Of a stretch of DNA of 64,000 bases, positions 26,012 to 33,535 are shown one piece after another (the first letter of the stretch is position 1; each line of letters begins with the position of its first letter). This DNA is from Mycobacterium avium subsp. avium (GTDB lineage: Bacteria > Actinomycetota > Actinomycetes > Mycobacteriales > Mycobacteriaceae): the NCBI RefSeq assembly GCF_009741445.1, contig NZ_CP046507.1, positions 4,588,001 to 4,652,000 of the forward strand, given 5' to 3'. The translations under genes were made by a program, and so were the position numbers. Under the pieces are notes generated by a model. It did no database searches. It worked only from the letters and a program-made list of their open reading frames with translations, and was not told the origin of the DNA.

Positions 26012-27358
26012 TCAGGCCTCGAGGATCGCGGCCACGCCCTGGCCGCCGGCCGCGCAGATCGAGATCAGGGCGCGCACCGGTGTGTCGGCGCCCTTGAGCT
26101 CGGCCTTACGCTGCGCGACCTGCTTGGCGGCCTGCGCCAGGATCCGCCCGCCGGTGGCCGCGAACGGGTGACCGGCGGCCAGCGAGGACCCGTTGACGTT
26201 GAGCTTGGAGCGGTCGATGGAGCCCAGCGCGGCGTCCAGGCCCAGCCGTTCCTTGCAGTAGTCCTCGGATTCCCAGGCCTGCAGATGGGCCAGCACCACC
26301 GAGGCGAACGCCTCGTGGATCTCGTAGAAGTCGAAGTCCTGCAGGCTCAGGCCGTTGCGGGCGAGCAGCCGCGGCACCGCGTAGGTGGGGGCCATCAGCA
26401 GGCCGTCGCGCCCGTTGACGTAGTCGACCGCGGCCGTCTCGGCATCCACCAGGTAGGCCAGCGGGGTCAGCGAGTGCGCGGCCGCCCACTCCTCGGTGCC
26501 CAGCAGCGCCACCGAGGCGCCGTCGGTCAGCGGGGTCGAGTTACCCGCCGTCATCGTCGCGTCGCCGGCCTTCACCCCGAACACCGGCCGCAGCTTGGCC
26601 AGCTTCTCCGGCGACGAGTCGGGCCGCAGGTTGTCGTCGCGGTACAGGCCCAGGAACGGGGTGACCAGGTCGTCGAAGAAGCCGCGGTCGTAGGCGGCGG
26701 CCATGTTGCGGTGGCTGGCGGCGGCCAGCTCGTCCTGGGCGACCCGGGTGATGCCCATCTGCTTGGCGGTGGTCGCCTGGTGCTCGCCCATGGACAGGCC
26801 GGTGCGCGGCTCGCTGTTGACCGGGATCTCGACGCCCAGGGTCGCCGGCAGCGTGCCCACCAGCTTGAGTCGCTGCACGTTCGACTTGGCCCGGCGCAAC
26901 TTCAGCAGTGTGCGGCGCAGGTTGTCGCCCAGGCCGATCGGCGCGTCCGAGGTGGTGTCCACCCCGCCGGCGGCGGCCACGTCGTAGCGGCCGGCGGCGA
27001 TGCCCTCGGCGGCCGCGATCGCGGCCTGCAACCCGGTGCCGCAGGCCTGCTGCAGGTCGAACGCTGGCGTGTAGGACGACAGCTGTGAACCCAGCACGCA
27101 TTCGCGGGTCAGGTTGAAGTCCCGGCTGTGCTTGAGCACCGCGCCGCCGACCACCACGCCCAGCCGCTCACCGGCCAGCCCGAAGCGGTCCACCAACCCC
27201 TCCAGCGCGGCGGTGAGCATGTCCTGGTTGGACGCCTCGGCATAGGCGCCGTCGGAGCGGGCGAACGGAATCCGGTTGCCACCCAGGACGGCCACTGGCC
27301 GCCGCTGCGCACTGCGCTGAGCAGCCGGTTTGCTTGCCTCGGAACTTGCAGGGGCCAC
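26012..27358 (-). CDS. fadA2: Acetyl-CoA acyltransferase (thiolase) FadA2 (Rv0243 homologue)
   Basis: This 448-residue thiolase has its nucleophile in FDLQQACGTGLQAA (Cys near residue 110) and the two C-terminal active-site motifs: EIHEAFASVV (His near 340) with NVNGSSLAAGHPFAATGGR, and CAAGGQGVAAIL (second Cys near 435). It cleaves 3-ketoacyl-CoA with CoA in the last step of beta-oxidation. I start at GTG 27358 because GGAGA lies upstream and the length suits FadA2 (440 from memory). In-frame upstream starts would add a charged, non-conserved stretch. It is divergent from fabG4 across an operator-like palindrome. Confidence 0.9.
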   Translation of the reverse strand: MAPASSEASKPAAQRSAQRRPVAVLGGNRIPFARSDGAYAEASNQDMLTAALEGLVDRFGLAGERLGVVVGGAVLKHSRDFNLTRECVLGSQLSSYTPAFDLQQACGTGLQAAIAAAEGIAAGRYDVAAAGGVDTTSDAPIGLGDNLRRTLLKLRRAKSNVQRLKLVGTLPATLGVEIPVNSEPRTGLSMGEHQATTAKQMGITRVAQDELAAASHRNMAAAYDRGFFDDLVTPFLGLYRDDNLRPDSSPEKLAKLRPVFGVKAGDATMTAGNSTPLTDGASVALLGTEEWAAAHSLTPLAYLVDAETAAVDYVNGRDGLLMAPTYAVPRLLARNGLSLQDFDFYEIHEAFASVVLAHLQAWESEDYCKERLGLDAALGSIDRSKLNVNGSSLAAGHPFAATGGRILAQAAKQVAQRKAELKGADTPVRALISICAAGGQGVAAILEA

Positions 27359-27428
27359 TTGTGTTCTCCGTGTGTCTGCGGTTGGTCGGTTTGTGGGTCG
27401 CCCGTCTCGGGCCATACTACCCACTGTT

Positions 27429-27444
27429 CTTACTCTGAAGTAAG
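27429..27444. promoter_or_regulatory. Perfect 16-bp palindrome between fadA2 and fabG4
   Basis: CTTACT-CTGA-AGTAAG is a perfect 6-bp inverted repeat with a 4-base spacer, about 70 bases from either start codon. It has the form of a TetR-family operator and matches the site upstream of fadE5 in TTACTnnnnnGTAA. One dimer here could control both divergent transcripts. Confidence 0.6.
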
Positions 27445-27510
27445 TTCGTCCTCGATACGGTTGTCCTATAGGCATACCCCGACGCAGAAACAACACGGAA
27501 GGTAGCTCCG

Positions 27511-28875
27511 GTGGCTCCGAAGGTCTCGTCCGATCTGTTCTCGCAGATTGTCAATTCCGGTCCTGGATCGTTTCTCGCCAAGCAGCTCGGCGTCCCGCAA
27601 CCCGAGACGCTGCGCCGCTACCGGCCCGGTGACCCGCCGTTGGCCGGGTCGCTGCTGATCGGCGGCGAGGGCGGCGTGGTCGAGCCGCTGCGGGCGGCGC
27701 TGGCCAAGGACTACGACCTGGTCGGCAACAACCTGGGCGGGCGCTGGGCCGACCGGTTCGGCGGGCTGGTCTTCGACGCCACCGGGATCACCACCCCGGA
27801 GGGCCTGAAGGGGCTGTACGAGTTCTTCACCCCGCTGCTGCGCAACCTGGGTCACTGCGCCCGCGTGGTGGTGGTCGGCACCACGCCCGACGCCGCCGCC
27901 GGCGCGCACGAGCGGATCGCCCAGCGCGCCCTGGAGGGCTTCACCCGGTCGTTGGGCAAGGAGCTGCGCAACGGCTCGACGGTGGCGCTGGTGTACCTGT
28001 CGCCGGCCGCCAAACCCGCCGCGACGGGCCTGGAGTCGACCATGCGGTTCATCCTGTCGGCCAAGTCCGCCTACGTCGACGGCCAGGTCTTCTACGTCGG
28101 CGAGGCCGACTCCACCCCCCCGGCGGACTGGGAACGGCCGCTGGACGGCAAGGTCGCCATCGTGACCGGTGCGGCCCGCGGAATCGGCGCCACGATCGCC
28201 GAGGTGTTCGCCCGCGACGGCGCCCGTGTGGTCGCGATCGACGTGGAATCGGCCGCCGAGACGCTGGCCGAGACGGCCAGCCGGGTCGGGGGCACCGCGC
28301 TGTGGCTCGACGTCACCGCCCCCGACGCCGTCGACAAGATCACCGAGCACCTGCGCGAGCACCACGGCGGTCACGCCGACATCCTGGTCAACAACGCCGG
28401 GATCACCCGCGACAAGCTGCTGGCCAACATGGACGACGCGCGCTGGGACGCCGTGTTGGCCGTGAATCTGCTTGCCCCACTTCGCCTTACCGAAGGGCTG
28501 GTGGGCAACGGCAGCATCGGCGAAGGCGGTCGCATCGTCGGCCTGTCGTCGATGGCCGGCATCGCGGGCAACCGCGGCCAGACCAACTACGCCACCACCA
28601 AGGCCGGCATGATCGGCCTCACCCAGGCGCTGGCACCGGAGCTCTACGGCAAGGGCATCACCATCAACGCCGTCGCGCCGGGATTCATCGAGACCCGGAT
28701 GACGGCCGCCATCCCGCTGGCCACCCGCGAGGTGGGGCGCCGGATGAACTCGCTGCTGCAGGGCGGGCAGCCGGTGGACGTCGCCGAAACCATCGCCTAC
28801 TTCGCCAGCCCGGCGTCGAACGCGGTGACCGGCAACGTCATTCGGGTCTGCGGCCAGGCGATGCTGGGGGCATGA
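27511..28875 (+). CDS. fabG4: 3-oxoacyl reductase FabG4 (Rv0242c homologue)
   Basis: This 454-residue protein matches the length of M. tuberculosis FabG4, a high-molecular-weight FabG. Residues ~1-205 form a flavodoxin-like domain with no catalytic motif. Residues ~210-454 form a short-chain reductase with [19 protein letters not shown] (cofactor loop), [14 protein letters not shown] and the catalytic Ser/Tyr/Lys of [20 protein letters not shown]. FabG4 reduces 3-ketoacyl-CoA with NADH. The GTG start follows GGAAGG. It overlaps htdX, and the two act on adjacent steps (reduction and dehydration/hydration of acyl-CoA). Confidence 0.93.
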   Translation: MAPKVSSDLFSQIVNSGPGSFLAKQLGVPQPETLRRYRPGDPPLAGSLLIGGEGGVVEPLRAALAKDYDLVGNNLGGRWADRFGGLVFDATGITTPEGLKGLYEFFTPLLRNLGHCARVVVVGTTPDAAAGAHERIAQRALEGFTRSLGKELRNGSTVALVYLSPAAKPAATGLESTMRFILSAKSAYVDGQVFYVGEADSTPPADWERPLDGKVAIVTGAARGIGATIAEVFARDGARVVAIDVESAAETLAETASRVGGTALWLDVTAPDAVDKITEHLREHHGGHADILVNNAGITRDKLLANMDDARWDAVLAVNLLAPLRLTEGLVGNGSIGEGGRIVGLSSMAGIAGNRGQTNYATTKAGMIGLTQALAPELYGKGITINAVAPGFIETRMTAAIPLATREVGRRMNSLLQGGQPVDVAETIAYFASPASNAVTGNVIRVCGQAMLGA

Positions 28876-29717
28876 TGAACCAGCCGAGCGGCTTGAAGAA
28901 CATGCTGCGCGCGGCCGCCGGGGCGCTGCCGGTGGTGTCCCGCGGCAGCGCGCTGCCCACCCGCACGGTCACCGTCGAGGACCTTCCCATCGACCGCACC
29001 AACGTGGCCGAGTACGCGGCGGTCACCGGGCTGCGCTACCGCAACCACGTGCCGTTGACCTACCCGTTCGCGCTGACCTTTCCGGCGCTGATGTCGCTGG
29101 TGACCGGGTTCGACTTCCCTTTCGCGGCAATGGGTTCGGTGCACACCGAGAACCACATCACGCAGTACCGTCCGATCGCGGTCACCGACACCGTCGGGGT
29201 GCGGGTGCACGCGGAGAACCTGCGCGAGCACCGCAAGGGTCTGCTGGTCGATCTGGTGACCGACGTCAGCGTGGGGAACGACACCGCGTGGCATCAGGTG
29301 ACCACCTTCCTGCACCAGCAGCGCACCAGCCTGTCCGACCAACCCAAACCGCCGCCGCAGAAGCAGCCCAAGCTGCCGCCGCCGCCGACCGTGCTGCGCA
29401 TCACCCCGGGGCTGATCCGCCGCTACGCCGTCGTCGGGGGTGACCACAATCCCATCCACACCAACCCGATCGCGGCCAAGCTGTTCGGCTTCCCCACTGT
29501 GATCGCGCATGGAATGTTCAGCGCCGCAGCGGTATTGGCCAACATCGAAGCCGCGATTCCCGATGCGGCGCGCTACTCGGTGCGGTTCGGCAAGCCGGTG
29601 GTGCTGCCCGCCACCACCGGTCTCTACATCGACGAACACGACGGCGGCTGGGACATCGCGCTGCGCAACATCGCCAAGGGCTACCCGCACCTGACCGGAA
29701 CCGTCCGGGCGCTGTAG
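28872..29717 (+). CDS. htdX: 3-hydroxyacyl-thioester dehydratase HtdX (Rv0241c homologue)
   Basis: This protein of 281 residues (280 if the next codon, also ATG, is used) has a double hot-dog fold. The C-terminal MaoC part has the hydratase-2 motif [20 protein letters not shown], with its Asp/His catalytic pair near residue 190, followed by [14 protein letters not shown] proline/lysine-rich linker ([14 protein letters not shown]) near residue 160 joins the halves. It interconverts (R)-3-hydroxyacyl and 2-enoyl thioesters. The start overlaps the fabG4 stop (ATGATGA), which indicates translational coupling. Confidence 0.92.
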   Translation: MMNQPSGLKNMLRAAAGALPVVSRGSALPTRTVTVEDLPIDRTNVAEYAAVTGLRYRNHVPLTYPFALTFPALMSLVTGFDFPFAAMGSVHTENHITQYRPIAVTDTVGVRVHAENLREHRKGLLVDLVTDVSVGNDTAWHQVTTFLHQQRTSLSDQPKPPPQKQPKLPPPPTVLRITPGLIRRYAVVGGDHNPIHTNPIAAKLFGFPTVIAHGMFSAAAVLANIEAAIPDAARYSVRFGKPVVLPATTGLYIDEHDGGWDIALRNIAKGYPHLTGTVRAL

Positions 29718-29718
29718 G

Positions 29719-30972
29719 TCAGCCGGCGTGCGTCGTAGTACGGCCCTGGGCAAGCACTTTCAGCCCGTGCGCGGCGGTCGCGGTCAGCAGGAAAAGCAGG
29801 AACAGCCACAGCGGTGGCCGGGCCAGCTCCCAGACGAAGATCGCCGCCCAGATCGGTGAGCCCTGGGTGACGGCCAGCACCCCGGCGGCGCCGGCCAGCG
29901 ACACCGCGGGCACGTGCAGCTGGCTCCCGGTCGCCCAATTGATCGTCAGCACCAGCGCCGCCCCGGCGGCCGCCCCGGTGGCCAGCGACGGCGTCAACAG
30001 GCCACCGGCCCCGCCGGCGCGCAAATACAACGCGGTCAGAACGGGTTTGAGCAGCAGGATCGCCAGGGCCGACGCCAAGGTCATGCCGCTGGCCAGGCTG
30101 ACCGTCAGGATGCTGCGGCCGTTGCCGGGCAATTCGGGCCACCAATGCGAGCAGACGCCCGTCACCAGGCCGGCGCCGGCCAGTGCCGGGATCAGCGTCC
30201 AGGTCCGCATCGGGCGGGCCGGCCGGGCGACGGCCATCAACCGGTTGAAGACCAATCCCACCGCGAGCGCCACCGGCGCCAGCAACAGCCCGTGCGCGGT
30301 CAACAGGTAGGTGGACTCTTCGACCGGCCATCGCAGGTTGGGCTGGTCGCCGGTGACGGCCGAGCCGACGGCCACCGCCACCCCGGAGGACAGGAACGCC
30401 GCGCCCACCGCCCGCAGCCGCCAGGTGCGCAGCAGGATCCGGGCCGCGAACAGCGCACCGGCCAGCGGCACCGCATACACCGCGCCCAGACCGGCCCCCG
30501 CCGCGCAGGCCAGCAGGATCTCCCGGTCGCGCGACGACAGGCGTCTGAGCCATCCGATACCGAAATCGCCGAGCGCTGAAGCGAATTGGCGCGGGGCGCC
30601 CTCCCGCCCCAGCGATGCCCCGGATCCGACCAGCAGCACCTGCAGCACGGCGTCGATGCTCCAGGCGAGCCGCGGGACGCGCTCGGAGCGCGCGATCGTT
30701 TCGGCCAGCGGCGGCACGTCGGTGCGCCGCCGCAGCAGCCACCACCCCAGCCCGGCCAGCGCCGCGCCGACCATCGGGCCCAGCACGCGCCGGATCGGGC
30801 TGCTGGCGGCCACCCCGGCCAGCAGCGCGCCGAAACTGTAGTGGTAGGTGGCGTGCTGGACCACGCGCAGCACCAATGTGGTTGCTACGCCGGCGATTCC
30901 GGCGAGCACACCGACGATGATGACCGCGCAGAAGAAGTCGAGAGCGTTGCGGTCCGAGCGGGGTGCGGGCAT
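29719..30972 (-). CDS. ClC-family chloride channel or H+/Cl- antiporter
   Basis: This 417-residue polytopic membrane protein of the ClC family shows LVGSGASLGREGAPRQFA near residue 115. That corresponds to the GSGIP and GREGP selectivity loops, with unusual Ala replacing Ile/Pro in both. A third conserved loop is GAVYAVPLAGALFA near 165. GRLTPSLATGAAAG appears as GGLLTPSLATGAAAGAA near 330. The ATG at 30972 has GAGGTGG five bases upstream; the GTG nine bases earlier is less likely. The gene is absent from this place in H37Rv, where the vapBC24 pair lies. It is convergent with htdX with one base between stops, and 25 bases after the TetR gene. Confidence 0.85.
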   Translation of the reverse strand: MPAPRSDRNALDFFCAVIIVGVLAGIAGVATTLVLRVVQHATYHYSFGALLAGVAASSPIRRVLGPMVGAALAGLGWWLLRRRTDVPPLAETIARSERVPRLAWSIDAVLQVLLVGSGASLGREGAPRQFASALGDFGIGWLRRLSSRDREILLACAAGAGLGAVYAVPLAGALFAARILLRTWRLRAVGAAFLSSGVAVAVGSAVTGDQPNLRWPVEESTYLLTAHGLLLAPVALAVGLVFNRLMAVARPARPMRTWTLIPALAGAGLVTGVCSHWWPELPGNGRSILTVSLASGMTLASALAILLLKPVLTALYLRAGGAGGLLTPSLATGAAAGAALVLTINWATGSQLHVPAVSLAGAAGVLAVTQGSPIWAAIFVWELARPPLWLFLLFLLTATAAHGLKVLAQGRTTTHAG

Positions 30973-30997
30973 TCGGGCCACCTCGACGACGGTAGCC

Positions 30998-31645
30998 CTA
31001 GCCGCCGGCGCCGGAGCGGTCCGCCTCGGGCTGGGCCGCGGCGGCTTCCCGCTCCTCGGGTGAACCCTTGAGCCCGTACCAGAACAGGTCGATCATCAGC
31101 GCGGCCGCCTCGTCGACGTCGATGTCGCCGGTGGACAACCGATTGGCCACCGCCTCACCGGCGCCCACCAGGGCCACCGCCATCATCTCGTGCTCGCGGT
31201 CGGTCCGCGGGGTGCGGCTGCCCGCCCGCATCAGCCCGGCGACCAGTTCGATGATCTGCTCGCGACCCTCCCGGACCATGTGGGCGAACGCCTGCGAGCT
31301 GGTGGCCTGGGTGTACATCACGATCCAGGACGCCCGGTTGGCGTCGATGTAGCGCATGAACGACGCGATGGTGTTGCGCAGCATGTCGTTGGGGCTCTGC
31401 TGGAAATCGATGTCGGCGCGCACCGCGTCGATGAACCGGCCCAGCTCCCGGTTCAGGCAGGCGCCGAATAGGTCCTCCTTGGAGCCGTAGTACAGGTACA
31501 GCATCGGTTTGGAGATCTGCGCCTGGGCGGCGATGGCGTCCATCGAGGTCTCGTGATAGCCGTTGACCGAGAACATCTGGACCGCGGCGTCGAGCATCTG
31601 CTGCTCGCGGACGGCACGCGGTAACCGCTTGGTGCCACCCGCCAT
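30998..31645 (-). CDS. TetR-family regulator (Rv0238 homologue)
   Basis: This 215-residue protein has an N-terminal TetR domain: QMLDAAVQMFSVNGYHETS, then MDAIAAQAQISKPMLYLYY with the recognition helix. The C-terminal helical domain resembles TetR_C groups with bulky aromatic content (SWIVMYTQATSSQAFAHMV), so a hydrophobic ligand such as an acyl-CoA is plausible. The tail is Glu/Ala-rich and disordered. The ATG has GGAGAGG upstream. It lies 65 bases downstream of lpqI on the same strand and 25 bases upstream of the ClC gene, so the three may share a transcript. It is also the nearest regulator to the fabG4/fadA2 operator; the link is untested. Confidence 0.85.
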   Translation of the reverse strand: MAGGTKRLPRAVREQQMLDAAVQMFSVNGYHETSMDAIAAQAQISKPMLYLYYGSKEDLFGACLNRELGRFIDAVRADIDFQQSPNDMLRNTIASFMRYIDANRASWIVMYTQATSSQAFAHMVREGREQIIELVAGLMRAGSRTPRTDREHEMMAVALVGAGEAVANRLSTGDIDVDEAAALMIDLFWYGLKGSPEEREAAAAQPEADRSGAGG

Positions 31646-31710
31646 CGCTTACCTCTCCAGCCGGTCCGTTCTGAGTCAAGGGTAGGCAATGTGCTTCGGC
31701 CGCACAGCCG

Positions 31711-32877
31711 CTAGTGCCCGCAGGCCGGGCCGCGGCCCTTCATGGTCGCCACCCGCACCAGCGACTCGTCCACCCGCTGTGCCGGCAATTCGCCCGAGGC
31801 GACCGCCTTCTGCAGCCGGTCCAGCACCGCCGGCACCTCGTCGGTGGTGACCCACAAGGCGACGTCGACGCCGGCCAGCAGGCTGCGCAGCACCGCCTCG
31901 GAGACCCCGTATCGGTCGGAGATGGCCGCCATGCTGGACAGATCGTCGCTGAAGACCGGGCCGGTGAACGGCGGCCCCTTGTAGCCGACGCCGTTGCGCA
32001 GCAACTGCACCGCCTCGGGGCTCAGACTGGCCGGCACGTCGTCGGTGAGCCCGGGAACCTGCAGGTGGCCTACCATCACCCCGACCGGCGGCGTGGTCAC
32101 CAGGGTCCGGTAGGGCACCAGGTCGTTGTTCTGCAGGTCGTCCAGCGGCGGCGTGACCACGCCACCGGTGTGGGAGTCACCCGAGCCGTGCCCGTGGCCG
32201 GGGAAGTGCTTGAGCACGGGCAACAGGCCGGCGTCCCGCAGCCCCTGCGCATACGCACCGGCGTACTCGGTGACCTTGGCCGGGTCCGCGCCGAACGAAC
32301 GGTTGCCGATCACGGCGTCGTCGGGCTCGTCGCTGACGTCGACGACGGGCGCGAAATCGATGGTGATGCCTAGGTCGCGCATCTTCTTGCCGCGGTCGGC
32401 GGCCAGGTCGTGCACCTGCTGCACGGTCTGCGTCTGCGCCAGCTCACGCGGCGACGGCGACGTCCCGATCAGGGATTTCAGCCGCGAGACCCGACCGCCC
32501 TCCTCGTCGACGCTGACCGCCAGCGGCAACGGCCCCGCCTTGGCCGCGATGTCGGCCAGCGGGCCCTGGAAGATCGTCAGGTCCGTCCAGCTGCCGATGA
32601 AGATGCCGCCGACGTGATAGCCGTTGACGACGTTGCGCGCGTCGTCGGCGTTCTTGACACCCACCATCAGCAGTTGGGCCAGCTTGTCGCGAAGGTTCAG
32701 GGTGGCCGGCGCTGCCGGCGGGTCGACGCACACCCGCGGCGCCGGGGCAGCGGCCGGCGTGTTCGACGTCGACGAGTGCGCGGGCGGGGGTGCGGCGCGG
32801 TGGGCGCAGCCGATCATCAGCGCCGACACGGCGGCCAGCACGGCCGCGTGCGCGGCGAGGGGGCGCGACAATGCCAT
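31711..32877 (-). CDS. lpqI: LpqI lipoprotein, GH3 beta-N-acetylglucosaminidase (NagZ-like)
   Basis: This 388-residue protein equals M. tuberculosis LpqI in length. It has a lipoprotein leader ending in LMIGC (Cys24), then a proline-rich linker, then a GH3 TIM barrel. Visible catalytic parts are PVLKHFPGHGHGSGDSHTG near residue 220, with the Asp-x-His acid/base pair of the NagZ subgroup, and the nucleophile Asp in PVFSDDLSSMAAI near 310. LpqI releases GlcNAc from muropeptide fragments for wall recycling or turnover on the outside of the membrane. A TetR gene follows. Confidence 0.92.
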   Translation of the reverse strand: MALSRPLAAHAAVLAAVSALMIGCAHRAAPPPAHSSTSNTPAAAPAPRVCVDPPAAPATLNLRDKLAQLLMVGVKNADDARNVVNGYHVGGIFIGSWTDLTIFQGPLADIAAKAGPLPLAVSVDEEGGRVSRLKSLIGTSPSPRELAQTQTVQQVHDLAADRGKKMRDLGITIDFAPVVDVSDEPDDAVIGNRSFGADPAKVTEYAGAYAQGLRDAGLLPVLKHFPGHGHGSGDSHTGGVVTPPLDDLQNNDLVPYRTLVTTPPVGVMVGHLQVPGLTDDVPASLSPEAVQLLRNGVGYKGPPFTGPVFSDDLSSMAAISDRYGVSEAVLRSLLAGVDVALWVTTDEVPAVLDRLQKAVASGELPAQRVDESLVRVATMKGRGPACGH

Positions 32878-32995
32878 CGGGCCATGCTTTCACGACGGGC
32901 GTTTCGCATCCGTCCGCAGGGGGCATCGGCGGTAGGTTGCTGAGCTGGGGCTGACCAGCGCCTGGTCAGCACGCGGGTGCGGGGAGGAGCCAGCG

Positions 32996-33196
32996 ATGAC
33001 CGGTTTCACGTTGGCCGTGGCCAGCGCCGCGGTGGGGCTGTCCATCGGGGTGGCGAGCACCGTCGGCATCACCTTGGCCGCCACCAGCCACGCCGGCCAC
33101 CCCGCGCCGCCGGCCAACGCCCCGGTGCACCCGCTCGGGCCCTATCGGGTGGAATACGGCGACCGCTGCTTCCACGGGCACTGCCTGCACTTGTGA
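32996..33196 (+). CDS. Small secreted DUF2613-like protein, paralogue of the next gene
   Basis: This 66-residue protein starts at an ATG with GGAGGAG seven bases upstream. A single hydrophobic segment (residues ~5-29) is followed by a short Pro/His-rich region and the motif YRVEYGDR. The next gene product (33289-33462) has the same plan: hydrophobic N-terminus, proline linker and RVEYGNR. I take them as paralogues from a local duplication. This copy carries an extra tail with two cysteines (DRCFHGHCLHL), which could form a disulfide or bind metal. Function unknown; the neighbourhood is cell-wall arabinan synthesis. Confidence 0.65.
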   Translation: MTGFTLAVASAAVGLSIGVASTVGITLAATSHAGHPAPPANAPVHPLGPYRVEYGDRCFHGHCLHL

Positions 33197-33288
33197 CCGG
33201 CGCCGGAGATTCGGCCGACCGCCGTTCTGCTAGGTTGGCGCTAGGTTGAAGTCACGACCGCCCTCCCGCAAAACCTCAGGAGTCCTCG

Positions 33289-33462
33289 ATGAACCGGATC
33301 GTTGCGCCCGCCGCAGCGAGCGTTGTGGTTGGCCTCTTGCTCGGCGCGGCCGCGATCTTCGGCGTCACGTTGATGGTCCAGCAAGACACGAAGCCGCCAC
33401 TTCCCGGGGGCGATCCGCAGTCGTCAGTGCTCAACCGGGTGGAGTACGGAAACCGTAGCTAG
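33289..33462 (+). CDS. Small secreted protein, Rv0236A homologue (DUF2613)
   Basis: This 57-residue gene has exactly the length I remember for Rv0236A. The ATG follows AGGAG by seven bases. The N-terminal hydrophobic helix (VVVGLLLGAAAIFGVTLMV) serves as an uncleaved anchor or signal. The remainder is short and polar: DTKPPLPGGD, then VLNRVEYGNRS. The family is found beside aftD across mycobacteria, and the stop lies about 70 bases before the aftD start. A role with AftD, or as a small membrane-associated factor, is inferred only from this conserved pairing. Confidence 0.8.
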   Translation: MNRIVAPAAASVVVGLLLGAAAIFGVTLMVQQDTKPPLPGGDPQSSVLNRVEYGNRS

Positions 33463-33535
33463 CGGCGAGGTCGGGGCGGCGCGGGCGGCGCCCACGGAAA
33501 CGGCCCCCACCTCGTCGACGGTCTCGCGCCGGTGG

